From positions 1 to 53,863 of the forward strand of contig CAIOCT010000007.1 in the NCBI GenBank assembly GCA_903856725.1: a stretch of 53,863 nucleotides of DNA, read 5' to 3'. Origin of the DNA: an uncultured Verrucomicrobiota bacterium. Its GTDB lineage: Bacteria; Verrucomicrobiota; Verrucomicrobiia; Opitutales; Opitutaceae. Shown here in pieces: positions 45,075-53,786 of this stretch. How positions within the stretch are numbered: position 1 is the first letter of the stretch; each line of letters starts with the position of its first letter. Position numbers and translations under genes: made by a program. The notes beneath the pieces are model-generated. The model was not told where the DNA came from. It saw only the letters and a program-made list of their open reading frames with translations, and made no database searches.

Positions 45075-45977
45075 TCAGCTTTGCTCAAAAATAGCACGGT
45101 ACCCAGCCCGGTAGTCAGGAAATTGCGGCTCCCAGCCGAGCATCTGCTGAATTTTTTGGCTGCTAATTTGCCGATCAAGGGTCAATCCGCCCCCGCGCAG
45201 TGCTTTCAAAGTGCTATCAAACACTGGCGCAGCTACCCCCAGTTGTGTGGCTAGCCACGACCCCACCTCGGCCCGGCGAGCGGAATGGTCATCGGTGACA
45301 TTGAAAATTTCATTACCAAAAGCAGCCGGCGCCGTGAGGCCCGCCATGATGGCTGACACGATATCATCACGGTGAATCAAATTCGAATACGGCACTCCTG
45401 AGCCGCTCAATACCGTCGCGCCAGCTCGCAGTTGGTCGAGCAAGTGATGCCGACTCGGACCGTAAATCCCCGCGAGGCGGAGTATAAACCACCGACGACA
45501 CGCCAAGGCTGAGGCCCGCTCCAAAATAATTTCTGATTCCCTGATGATCGCCCCAGTCGGTGATGCCCCGACAGTTACGGCTGTTTCATCCACGACGGCG
45601 CCGTTGCCTTGCGGATAAACGGAAGTGCTGCTGGTATAAATGAATGTACCCACGGGAACTCGTCCCGTCTGTGCCCAAGCGACGATGGACTCTTGGCCTG
45701 CGACATAAGATTGCCGATAGCCCTCGATCCCAGGCGCACTCGCGCTTACGCAGTTGACCACATAATCTGCCCCAGGAGCGATCTGACGATACCAGTCTGC
45801 TGAAGCCAATTCAGCTACGACAACCGAGGTTAAACCCTCTGCGCGCAAGGCGACTGCTTTCTCAGCATTGCGCGTGAGAGCCTCAACCTGGGCTCCCGCC
45901 GCTAGCGCGGTTCGCGCCAGCGCTGAACCTACGTAACCGCAACCGAAGATAACCAGTCGCTTTCCTGCCAGATTCAT
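45075..45977 (-). CDS. NAD(P)-dependent epimerase/dehydratase (SDR-like) protein
   Basis: The 300-residue protein starts MNLAGKRLVIFGCGYVGSAL, an N-terminal Rossmann GxGxxG dinucleotide-binding motif, and has FIYTSSTSVYPQG with the Ser/Tyr region, LRLAGIYGPSRHHLLDQL (seen as LAGIYGPSRH) and YSNLIHRDDIV. It resembles extended SDR proteins often annotated as nucleoside-diphosphate-sugar epimerases or YeeZ-like. The usual YxxxK catalytic motif is not clear, so enzymatic activity is uncertain. The ATG at 45977 is preferred. It precedes ybaB/ebfC on the same strand. Confidence 0.8.
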   Translation of the reverse strand: MNLAGKRLVIFGCGYVGSALARTALAAGAQVEALTRNAEKAVALRAEGLTSVVVAELASADWYRQIAPGADYVVNCVSASAPGIEGYRQSYVAGQESIVAWAQTGRVPVGTFIYTSSTSVYPQGNGAVVDETAVTVGASPTGAIIRESEIILERASALACRRWFILRLAGIYGPSRHHLLDQLRAGATVLSGSGVPYSNLIHRDDIVSAIMAGLTAPAAFGNEIFNVTDDHSARRAEVGSWLATQLGVAAPVFDSTLKALRGGGLTLDRQISSQKIQQMLGWEPQFPDYRAGYRAIFEQS

Positions 45978-46007
45978 AAGCGCTAAAGTGCAACCGAATC
46001 GAAGCAA

Positions 46008-46698
46008 CCCAACATAATTCGGTTATGCAAAACAGCAGCAACAATGAAGCCCCTGCAACCAGTGCCTGCTGCACTTCCGTGAATTTTAGAGCAAAGCAAT
46101 TTGATTAATACAACGCCCCGCCATCATCCCAACAGGCGATTCAAGCACAGATCGTCACGGATTAGATCCGGATTTTAAAATCAAGCCACCCCCCTTGACT
46201 CTACCCTGATCCCTTCATCCCCCATCGGTAGCTAAAAATTTAGGGGGTCGATTCTACCCCCTATTGTGCCGGCAAATTAAGAATTATTTTATCTTTTTTC
46301 GCTCCTTAGATCTGGGGTAAATGCCTTAATCGCTCAGGTCAGGTCTAAGCAGTTCCCAGCATTTCCCGGTAAACGATGAAGGACTGGCAGTTAGCACCCA
46401 TTAGCTGGCGGCAGCCTAGGCGAATTTATCGATCTTTCACTGCGGCAGGACGGGCGAAGAATTTATCCCCTCTTTAATTAGTTTACTCATCTCTCCAGAG
46501 AAACGTGACGATAGCAGTAAATCCATTTGTACGGAGTGGTTTGCAAATAATTGAAGATTGTCAGTGGCAAGTCATTTAGTGCAAATCATTGGCTATATAA
46601 AAAGGGAATTTTGTGCGAGTGCCTGAGCATCATTTAAACTGCGTTGCTCCCTCGTTTGGGAAGCGATGGGGCGAAGCTTTAAATAGTGGTAAAACCCT
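46008..46698. other. 691-base non-coding region upstream of the polysaccharide operon
   Basis: No supported gene is present. The right half is AT-rich. A TATATA at 46594-46599 has no good -35 partner at 17 bases (GTCATT at 46571-46576). A perfect hairpin lies at 46241-46263 (separate entry). TTTGCAAAT-like and GTGCAAATC-like words occur at 46540-46587. A regulated promoter or a long untranslated leader for asnB would fit, but nothing specific can be named. Confidence 0.45.
46241..46263. promoter_or_regulatory. Perfect 8-bp inverted repeat with 7-base loop
   Basis: TAGGGGGT (46241-46248) and ACCCCCTA (46256-46263) are exact reverse complements. It could be an operator or an RNA hairpin in the long leader of the polysaccharide operon. 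No T-run follows directly. Confidence 0.4.
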
Positions 46699-48597
46699 AT
46701 GTGCGGGATAGCAGGAATTATTTCGCCTAAGTGGGATCGTCGCGCTCGCGAGGATGCGGTTGCGCGCATGGTGAATCGCCAACAACCCCGCGGGCCTGAT
46801 GCTCGTGGGTTCCACAATCAGGGGCCAACCACTTTGGGGATGTGCCGTTTGGCCATTATTGATCCGGCCCAAGGACATCAACCGATGGTGAGTAGCGACG
46901 AGCGCTTCAGCCTAATTTTCAACGGCACCATCTATAATTACCAGGAACTGCAGGCGGAACTCGCGGCGCGCGGTTGGATTTTCAAAACCAAAAGCGACAC
47001 CGAGGTTTTGCTGGCAGCGTACGCCCTGGATGGGGCGGCGTGCTTAGGCACCTTGCGCGGGATGTATGCGTTCGCGATTTGGGATGCCCAAGCGCAAACT
47101 CTTTTTGCCGCTCGTGATTCTTTCGGGATTAAGCCGCTCTATTATGCACAACTCCCTGATGGAGGGCTCGCTTTTGCTTCAGAGCTCAATGCCCTACTCG
47201 CTAGCGGCCATGTTTCGCGAGAGATCGATCCCCTGTCGGTCAGTGAATATCTCGCGTGGTTCAGTGTGCCCGCCCCGCGCACTATTTATCGCGGCATCGC
47301 CAATTTACCACCGGGCCACTGGCTGAAAGTCAATGCCGAGGGACGCTGCCAAACGGCGGCGTGGGATCAACTCCCCGCGCCCACTGGTTCCGCGCTCATT
47401 ACCACTAACTATCATGACTTTGTTCACGGCTTACGCCACCAGTTAGATGATACCATCCGGGCGCACCGCGTGGCTGATGTACCGGTCGGAGCTTTTTTAT
47501 CCGGCGGGCTCGACTCAACCGCGATTGTCGGCCTGATGGTCAAAAGTGGCGCCACTCAACTGAAAACTTTTTCGCTTATTTTTAATGAAGCGGAATTTTC
47601 TGAGCAAACCAGTGCGCGGTTAGCCGCTGCAGCCTTCGGCACCGAGCACCATGAAGAACTAATCACGGGCGCGCGCGTCGCGACCGATCTTCCCCGAATT
47701 CTCGCCAGCTTTGATCAACCCACCGGCGATGGCATCAACACTTACTACGCTAGCCAAATGGCCCGCCAAGGCGGCGTCACGGTAGCGCTATCGGGTCTGG
47801 GCGGCGACGAATTATTCGGTGGCTATCCCTCCTTCCGCGATTTGCCGCGCTTGCATCGGCTGCTACCCGCGTGGCGGCGCGTGCCGCGTAAATTGCGGGC
47901 CGCCCTGGTTAATCAACTCCGCGCGCGCCCCAGCACACGCGCGCGCAAGTTAGCCGATTTTCTCGCGCACGCCCGCGATCTGCATGAACTGGCTTCGCTG
48001 CAACGTCGCGTACTACCCGAGACTGCCCGGCTTGCCCTCCTGGCACCTGAGGCGCGGGCCCAAGCGCGCCGGCTGGGACCTAATCATCCCATGCTCGACG
48101 ACTTCACGTCTGAATTAATGGGCGCTGATCCTTTTCAAATCATCAGCGCTTGGGAGCTCCGCACTTACTTGGCCAATGTGCTGCTCCGGGATAGCGATGT
48201 TTTCAGCATGACCCACTCGCTGGAATTGCGTGTGCCCTTCGTCGATCGAAAATTACTCGCCTGGTTGTGGGCCCAGCCAACGCATTTCAAATATAATGCT
48301 CGCTCGCCGAAAAAAGCGCTCGCCGATGCCACGGCCGACCTCGTACCGAGCGCCATTCGCGCGCGCCATAAACAAGGATTTACTCTGCCTTTTAGTCGCT
48401 GGCTGCGCGCCGAACTTCGGCCGTTCCTTCACGAAACTTTTAACTCAGCCTCGCTGGCGGCCTGTCCGTGGCTCGATCCCATCACGACCGCCCAAGTCTG
48501 GACCGATTATCAAAAACAAAAAGATGATCGGGCGTGGTCGCGAGTATGGACGCTCGCGGTGTTGATCAACTTTGCCAATCGGCGCAGCACGCCATGA
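46699..48597 (+). CDS. asnB: Asparagine synthase-like glutamine amidotransferase
   Basis: The 632-residue protein begins MCGIAGII with the nucleophile Cys2 of the class II amidotransferase domain (LSLIFNGTIYNYQEL-like FSLIFNGTIYNYQEL; GMYAFAIWDAQAQTLFAARD, seen as MYAFAIWDAQAQTLFAARD). The synthetase half has FLSGGLDSTAIVGL, the ATP pyrophosphatase loop, and SGLGGDELFGGYPSF. Stand-alone AsnB makes asparagine, but such genes are also common in polysaccharide loci, where they amidate sugar acids. Its placement, joined by an ATGA overlap to a glycosyltransferase and followed by an exporter, favours the second role. Confidence 0.88.
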   Translation: MCGIAGIISPKWDRRAREDAVARMVNRQQPRGPDARGFHNQGPTTLGMCRLAIIDPAQGHQPMVSSDERFSLIFNGTIYNYQELQAELAARGWIFKTKSDTEVLLAAYALDGAACLGTLRGMYAFAIWDAQAQTLFAARDSFGIKPLYYAQLPDGGLAFASELNALLASGHVSREIDPLSVSEYLAWFSVPAPRTIYRGIANLPPGHWLKVNAEGRCQTAAWDQLPAPTGSALITTNYHDFVHGLRHQLDDTIRAHRVADVPVGAFLSGGLDSTAIVGLMVKSGATQLKTFSLIFNEAEFSEQTSARLAAAAFGTEHHEELITGARVATDLPRILASFDQPTGDGINTYYASQMARQGGVTVALSGLGGDELFGGYPSFRDLPRLHRLLPAWRRVPRKLRAALVNQLRARPSTRARKLADFLAHARDLHELASLQRRVLPETARLALLAPEARAQARRLGPNHPMLDDFTSELMGADPFQIISAWELRTYLANVLLRDSDVFSMTHSLELRVPFVDRKLLAWLWAQPTHFKYNARSPKKALADATADLVPSAIRARHKQGFTLPFSRWLRAELRPFLHETFNSASLAACPWLDPITTAQVWTDYQKQKDDRAWSRVWTLAVLINFANRRSTP

Positions 48598-49673
48598 GAG
48601 CTCTGCTCCTTTCACCCGAACTCTTCCTCGCCGAGGGCGGCATTGCGCGAATCATGCGGCTTTATCTCAAGGCGCTGAGCACAATTATTGGTTCAACCGG
48701 ACGCATCGATTCTATCGTGCTGAATGATAATCCCGGTTACGATCAACGTCTCGCCCGCTACACGAGCGAACCTTTAGGTGAGCACATCGGCTGCGCCCGA
48801 CGCAAAGTACGCTTCATGGCCGCGACTTTCCGCTTAGCTCGGTCTGCCGATATTTTAATCTGCGGTCATCTGCATCACCTCGCGCTCGCTTGGGTCGCAA
48901 AAATTTTTAATCCCCGAATTAAATACTACCTGGTGGCCCACGGGATTGAAGTTTGGCGCCCCTATACTTGGTTGGAGCAGCGCGCGTTGCTGGGAGCGCA
49001 GCGAATTTTCTGCGTGAGTGAATACACTCGGCGCCAGCTTCTCCGCTTTCATCCGGCGCTGGCGCCTACGCGCCTCGTGGTGGTGCCCAACACCCTTGAT
49101 CCTTATCTCGTGCCCAACCGCGCAGCAGCCATACCCGCGACCCCATTGATTGGCCCGCGCATCCTCACCGTCTCACGCTTACTCTCCACCGATACCTACA
49201 AAGGAGTGGATACTCTGATTGAGGCGATGCCGCTCGTGCTGCGCACGTTACCCTTAGCGCGATTGCGCATCGTCGGTACAGGAGATGATTTACCCCGGCT
49301 GCAAAAAATTGTGCAGCAACTCGGATTAGCCAACGCCGTTCATTTTACGGGAGCGATCACGGATGAAGCGCTGCAAATGGAATACGCCAACTGCGAGCTC
49401 TTCGCTCTACCAAGCCGGAAAGAAGGCTTTGGCCTCGTTTTTCTGGAGGCGATGACGTACGGCAAACCCTGTCTCGGTGCCCGGGCTGGGGGCGTCGCGG
49501 AGGTCATTCATGATTCCGTCGGTCAGCTGGTCGCGTATGGAGATATTCCCAATTTAGCGGCCGGCGTAATTGACCTGATTCGACACCCGCGTGATCCGGT
49601 GGCTATCCGCCATCACGTAGACACCTTTGCATTTCCCATTTTCACGCAGCGCCTCGCCGCCGCACTTGCTTAG
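48594..49673 (+). CDS. Glycosyltransferase family 4
   Basis: From the ATG at 48594 the protein has 359 residues and overlaps the asnB stop as ATGA. The GT4 features are the N-terminal LLLSPELFLAEGGIARI with the glycine-rich loop, ILICGHLHHLAL, VVPNTLDPYL, ILTVSRLLSTDTYKGVDTLIEA (seen as SRLLSTDTYKGVDTL), and the nucleotide-sugar-binding ALPSRKEGFGLVFLEAMTYGKP, seen as PSRKEGFGLVFLEAM (EX7E). It transfers sugar from an NDP donor during polysaccharide assembly. The longer frame start at 48534 is rejected. Confidence 0.92.
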   Translation: MRALLLSPELFLAEGGIARIMRLYLKALSTIIGSTGRIDSIVLNDNPGYDQRLARYTSEPLGEHIGCARRKVRFMAATFRLARSADILICGHLHHLALAWVAKIFNPRIKYYLVAHGIEVWRPYTWLEQRALLGAQRIFCVSEYTRRQLLRFHPALAPTRLVVVPNTLDPYLVPNRAAAIPATPLIGPRILTVSRLLSTDTYKGVDTLIEAMPLVLRTLPLARLRIVGTGDDLPRLQKIVQQLGLANAVHFTGAITDEALQMEYANCELFALPSRKEGFGLVFLEAMTYGKPCLGARAGGVAEVIHDSVGQLVAYGDIPNLAAGVIDLIRHPRDPVAIRHHVDTFAFPIFTQRLAAALA

Positions 49674-49674
49674 C

Positions 49675-50505
49675 ATGGAGCCAAATTCTCCACCCGAAAT
49701 CATCCTCGAGGCCGGCCGGGCGAATCGAAATTACTGGCACGACCTCTGGCGCTTCCGCGAGTTACTTGGGTTCCTCGCGTGGCGTGATATCAAGGTTCGC
49801 TACAAGCAAACTACGCTCGGCGTACTGTGGGCGCTGATCCAGCCCGCAGTCACGCTCGCGGTGTTCACATTCATTTTTGGTAAACTCGCCGGCATGCCCT
49901 CCGGCAACGCCCCCTACCCGCTGCTCGTGCTGTGTGGCCTACTGCCGTGGCAGCTATTTTCCGCGGCCTTCTCTAATGCCAGCGGGAGTCTCGTGGCCAA
50001 CACACACCTGATCTCGAAGGTTTATTTTCCGCGCCTGATCGTGCCACTCAGCTCCGTCGCGGTGGCGCTGATCGATTTCGCCGTCGTCCTTGTACTACTG
50101 GCGGTGATGTGCCTGTGGTGGCAGTTCACCCCCGACTGGCGAATCATCGTCTTGCCGCTCTTCATCGTGCTGACCCTGCTCACGGCGATTGGCACCGGCC
50201 TCTGGTTGACTGCACTCACGGTAAAATATCGCGACTTTCGCTTCGTGGTGCCCTTCCTACTGCAAGTCGGTTTATTTTTATCTCCGGTCGGCTTTAGTTC
50301 AACAAACCTGCCCAACTGGCGATTCATCTATTCGCTTAACCCGATGGTCGGCGCCATTGATGGTTTCCGCTGGTGTCTACTACGCGGCGAGCCGGCCCTC
50401 GATCCGCTGAACCTGGCCATCTCAATCGGCATGGCCGCGCTGCTGCTTGCTTCCGGCATATGGTATTTCCGCCGCACCGAACGCACCTTCGCCGATCTGA
50501 TCTGA
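49675..50505 (+). CDS. ABC-2 type polysaccharide export permease (Wzm-like)
   Basis: This 276-residue inner-membrane protein has six hydrophobic helices. Its N-terminal RYKQTTLGVLWALIQPAV and GLLPWQLFSAAF and the helix SKVYFPRLIVPLSSV are typical of O-antigen/teichoic-acid exporter permeases (Wzm/TagG). The start ATG at 49675 overlaps nothing but lies one base after the GT4 stop. It pairs with the ATPase that starts two bases after its own stop. It translocates undecaprenyl-linked polysaccharide across the inner membrane. Confidence 0.92.
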   Translation: MEPNSPPEIILEAGRANRNYWHDLWRFRELLGFLAWRDIKVRYKQTTLGVLWALIQPAVTLAVFTFIFGKLAGMPSGNAPYPLLVLCGLLPWQLFSAAFSNASGSLVANTHLISKVYFPRLIVPLSSVAVALIDFAVVLVLLAVMCLWWQFTPDWRIIVLPLFIVLTLLTAIGTGLWLTALTVKYRDFRFVVPFLLQVGLFLSPVGFSSTNLPNWRFIYSLNPMVGAIDGFRWCLLRGEPALDPLNLAISIGMAALLLASGIWYFRRTERTFADLI

Positions 50506-50507
50506 AC

Positions 50508-51749
50508 ATGAGCAAACCCGTCATCAGTGTGGAAGGACTAGGTAAACGCTACCGACTGTCTCATGAGAAACCGCATGATAATTTACGTGACTCGCTGACC
50601 CACGGTGTGCGCGGGTTAATGCGCCGCCTAACCGCACCAGGGGCAAACGCCCGGGATAGCGAAGAATTTTGGGCATTGCAGGATGTCTCCTTCGACGTAG
50701 CCCAAGGCGACGTAGTCGGGATCATCGGCCGGAACGGAGCCGGCAAATCCACGCTCTTAAAAATTTTATCCCGCATCACTGAGCCCACCCGGGGACGCGC
50801 TACAATTCGAGGACGCGTCGCGAGTTTACTAGAAGTGGGGACTGGTTTTCATCCAGAATTATCTGGCCGAGAAAATATTTATCTCAACGGCGCTATTCTC
50901 GGTATGGCTCGGGTAGAAATTACCCGTAAATTTGATGAGATCGTCGCCTTCGCCGAAGTCGAACGCTTCCTCGACACGCAAGTAAAGCACTACTCCAGCG
51001 GCATGTATGTACGCCTCGCCTTCGCCGTCGCTGCGCATTTAGAGCCGGAGATTCTCATTCTAGACGAGGTGCTCGCCGTCGGCGATGCCGACTTCCAGCG
51101 TAAGTGCTTGCACAAAATGAACGATGTCACGCGCCGACAGGGCCGGACAATTTTGTTCGTCAGCCATCAATTGGCATCCGTTCAACAACTCTGCAACCGA
51201 GTAATCATACTGAACCGCGGCGCAATCAGCCACAACACCACCACGGCCGCTGGTATCGCCCTGTACTCGAAACAACAGGACAAAATAGAAGGCGCTGCCA
51301 AGACGATACACTACGGCCGCGAGCTTACGCTCCTGTCCCTGCAGTTCACCTCCGACCCGGTGCAGGTCTTTGCTGATCTGCACTTCAATTTTCAAATGAA
51401 GGCCAATGAAGGATGCCGTATTCACGACCTGTGCTTCCTAATTCATAACGAGCAAAACCAACGTGTCGCCGTTGCTGATTTCCGCCAACCGGCCAAATCC
51501 TATGAACTCGCCGCTGGCCAGATTCTCTCGCTTAACGGCACCCTGCGTCGCATCGCCCTCCTGCCTGGCAGTTATCAGGTGAGCTTTTATGTTCGCACCA
51601 GCCTCCATGGAGAGGATCACCAAATTATCCAATCGTTCGAAGTGATCCAAGATGCGACCGCTGGGCTGATGGCGTATCCCCGCTGGGACCTTGGAACTGT
51701 CGCCATGGATGCAACGTTCGCCGCTACCGTGGCGCAGGGCTCGGCATAA
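50508..51749 (+). CDS. ABC transporter ATP-binding protein (Wzt-like) with C-terminal substrate domain
   Basis: The 413-residue ATPase powers the adjacent permease. Walker A is GRNGAGKSTLL, the signature is HYSSGMYVRLAFAV, and Walker B is ILILDEVLAVGD with the switch His in FVSHQLASVQQLC (seen as FVSHQLASV). A 150-residue C-terminal domain after the ATPase (about 265-413; FADLHFNFQMKANEGCRI and LNGTLRRIALLPGSYQVSFYV, seen as LNGTLRRIALLPGSY) has the form of the carbohydrate-binding Wzt C-domain, which recognises the modified end of the polymer. That suggests this system exports a chain with a non-reducing terminal modification, perhaps by the methyltransferase next door. Confidence 0.92.
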   Translation: MSKPVISVEGLGKRYRLSHEKPHDNLRDSLTHGVRGLMRRLTAPGANARDSEEFWALQDVSFDVAQGDVVGIIGRNGAGKSTLLKILSRITEPTRGRATIRGRVASLLEVGTGFHPELSGRENIYLNGAILGMARVEITRKFDEIVAFAEVERFLDTQVKHYSSGMYVRLAFAVAAHLEPEILILDEVLAVGDADFQRKCLHKMNDVTRRQGRTILFVSHQLASVQQLCNRVIILNRGAISHNTTTAAGIALYSKQQDKIEGAAKTIHYGRELTLLSLQFTSDPVQVFADLHFNFQMKANEGCRIHDLCFLIHNEQNQRVAVADFRQPAKSYELAAGQILSLNGTLRRIALLPGSYQVSFYVRTSLHGEDHQIIQSFEVIQDATAGLMAYPRWDLGTVAMDATFAATVAQGSA

Positions 51750-51788
51750 TACTGTAGACCAACGCTACAGCAAAACGGTCGTCCACCC

Positions 51789-52565
51789 ATGAACAGTGCC
51801 CTGCGACACCTTCTTCCATTCGGTCTAGTTCGAGCATCGCAATTTGCTAGCAAGCTCAAGCGGATGGGGCTCCCAGCCTCGCAGGCGTGGCTATTGACGC
51901 TCAAACCATCCTCGCGACTGCGAATCCAGGAACTGAACCTGAATTTACTACCGGACGGGGCACTGAGCGACATCGACTGCATTGTTGATCTCGGGGCCAA
52001 CAGGGGTGATTGGACTGCGGGAATACTCAATTTCTGCACGCCAAAACGGATAATTTGCGTCGAACCGGAACCCGCCCTCGCCGCCGGACTACACGAGCGC
52101 TTCTCGGGACAGGATAACATCTCAATCAAGCAGACTGCGATAGGGGCCGCGCCCGGTATTGCCGACTTCACGCTCATGAAAGAGTCGGTATTCAATTCTT
52201 TCAGGCGTCCGACACAAAGTATGGCTAGCAGCTACCAAGATGTCGGCGCACGAAAAATTATCAAGGTAGACGTTCGCACGCTCGACTCGGTTATTCCAAC
52301 CGATGCCCGCATTCGCTTACTAAAAATTGATGTACAGGGATTCGAGCGCGAAGTTCTCACTGGCGCAGCGGAGACCCTACGCCGAACCGACTACGTGCTG
52401 TTGGAGGTGAATTTTCAAACACACTATGAAGGTGAGGCGGGTTTCTTCGAACTCGATACTCTCATGCAACAGCATGGTTTTTTTATCGGCAATTACTCCC
52501 AGCCCAAGGGGGGCCGCCGCCAAGCGCTTTACGCCGATGTGCTCTACCTGCGCAAGGACTGCTGA
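51789..52565 (+). CDS. FkbM family methyltransferase
   Basis: This 258-residue protein has the SAM-binding motif IVDLGANRGDWTAGIL, and CVEPEPALAAGL, then LKIDVQGFEREVLTGAAETL (seen as LKIDVQGFEREVLTGA) and LLEVNFQTHYEGE, which are hallmarks of FkbM methyltransferases. In polysaccharide loci these O-methylate sugars, sometimes as a chain terminator. The gene lies 40 bases after the ATPase stop without a terminator between them, so it is part of the same operon. Its target residue is unknown. Confidence 0.9.
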   Translation: MNSALRHLLPFGLVRASQFASKLKRMGLPASQAWLLTLKPSSRLRIQELNLNLLPDGALSDIDCIVDLGANRGDWTAGILNFCTPKRIICVEPEPALAAGLHERFSGQDNISIKQTAIGAAPGIADFTLMKESVFNSFRRPTQSMASSYQDVGARKIIKVDVRTLDSVIPTDARIRLLKIDVQGFEREVLTGAAETLRRTDYVLLEVNFQTHYEGEAGFFELDTLMQQHGFFIGNYSQPKGGRRQALYADVLYLRKDC

Positions 52566-52595
52566 GCTGTTCCTTGTTTCGTATCTCTTTTTTTC

Positions 52596-53786
52596 ATGGC
52601 TTTACGATTGTCTGCTCAATCCTTTTGGCGCCGCTGGCGACCAGTGATAGTAGATCTATTCAATCAGTGGCCGTGGATTTATCCGCGGGGAATCGAACCC
52701 TCAGCCCGGCAATGGGTCGAGCGCGCACGAGCCAAGGTCGGCTGGTATCGTAGCCTGCGCAGTGACTGGCTCACAGAAATTTACCTGGGCAACGTCGAGA
52801 TTCATTCACCACCGGAAGATTTGCCGGCCGCTGCGCGTAGAGCTTTTAGTGCTGTTGGCTCCCGTAGCTATCCGGATGCATCCGTCAGCTTTTTGCACGG
52901 TGCTAACCTTTTTTCTAACGAAGGCCTCGTTCTTACGCGCGACAATCATGTTCTCTCTCAATATTATCACCAATTTGGCACCAAGCTGCTCTGGCATCGG
53001 TTCCTACGCCACCCCTTTAGTCTGACCCGCACCCAGGTGACGCGTGTAGACGATGTGCTTGCTCTACTGGCTGCCCCGCAAGGCTGGAATTATTATCACT
53101 GGCTTTTTGATGTACTGCCTCGGCTACACCTACTGACCCGCTGGAGGAGTGTAATCGAAAAATATGCCGTGCCTGAAAACGTAAACGCCGTGCAGCTAGA
53201 AACCCTTCAATTGCTAGGACTAGCAACCGAACAACTCCACTTCCTTAAAGCAGGTCAGCGCCTACGCTGCCAGAGCCTCTATGTTCCGTCCCTGCCCGGC
53301 AGCGAAAGCTGTTATCCACCGTGGAGTCTGGAATTTTTGCGCTCCTCTTTTCTTCCTATCTCCGCGTCCATCGCCGGTCAGGGACCGCGGATTTACATCC
53401 AGCGCGGAGCGTCGGCACAGCGGCCTATCCTCAATGAATCCGAACTGATTGCGGTGCTAGAAAAGCGCGGGTTCACCGTAGTGGCCTTAGAAAGGCACAG
53501 TTTTCGCGAGCAGGTGGCAATTTTTCGCGATGCGAGACTCGTCGTCGCGGCGCATGGTGCTGGGCTTGCTAATTTAATTTTTTCCGGGAACCAGGCTGCG
53601 TTATTGGAGCTTTTCTCCAGCGACTACATGCGGCCTGATTGTTATTTCACCCTAGCCCGCCGCATAGGCGTCGCCTACGATTGCTGGCTGGACGATGTAC
53701 CGGCAGGCACACGACAACCGTGGGGTGCTATCCTTGCAGACCTGCCAGTGATCACGCAAAAGCTCGACCAACTGGAAAAGCTATGA
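52596..53786 (+). CDS. Glycosyltransferase family 61 (DUF563) protein
   Basis: The 396-residue protein has the DUF563/GT61 core: WNYYHWLFDVLPRLHLL, RIYIQRGASAQRPILNE, FREQVAIFRDARLVVAAHGAGLANLIF (seen as VVAAHGAGLANLIF) and ALLELFSSDYMRPDCYF, seen as LLELFSSDYMRPDCYF. These proteins transfer xylose, arabinose or N-acetylglucosamine type sugars in several contexts; the donor here is unknown. The stop overlaps the next gene's start as ATGA at 53783-53786. Confidence 0.88.
   Translation: MALRLSAQSFWRRWRPVIVDLFNQWPWIYPRGIEPSARQWVERARAKVGWYRSLRSDWLTEIYLGNVEIHSPPEDLPAAARRAFSAVGSRSYPDASVSFLHGANLFSNEGLVLTRDNHVLSQYYHQFGTKLLWHRFLRHPFSLTRTQVTRVDDVLALLAAPQGWNYYHWLFDVLPRLHLLTRWRSVIEKYAVPENVNAVQLETLQLLGLATEQLHFLKAGQRLRCQSLYVPSLPGSESCYPPWSLEFLRSSFLPISASIAGQGPRIYIQRGASAQRPILNESELIAVLEKRGFTVVALERHSFREQVAIFRDARLVVAAHGAGLANLIFSGNQAALLELFSSDYMRPDCYFTLARRIGVAYDCWLDDVPAGTRQPWGAILADLPVITQKLDQLEKL

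Noticed and set aside
5365-46420. Recurrent CTAGG/GCCTAGGC words in several intergenic regions
   Set aside because: Copies at about 5552, 10760 and 46414 are short and share no flanks; similar words also occur within genes, so no repeat family is supported.
46540-46600. Sigma-54 type promoter before asnB
   Set aside because: TGGCA and TGCA words are present, but the GG-GC spacing is 13 rather than 10 bases.
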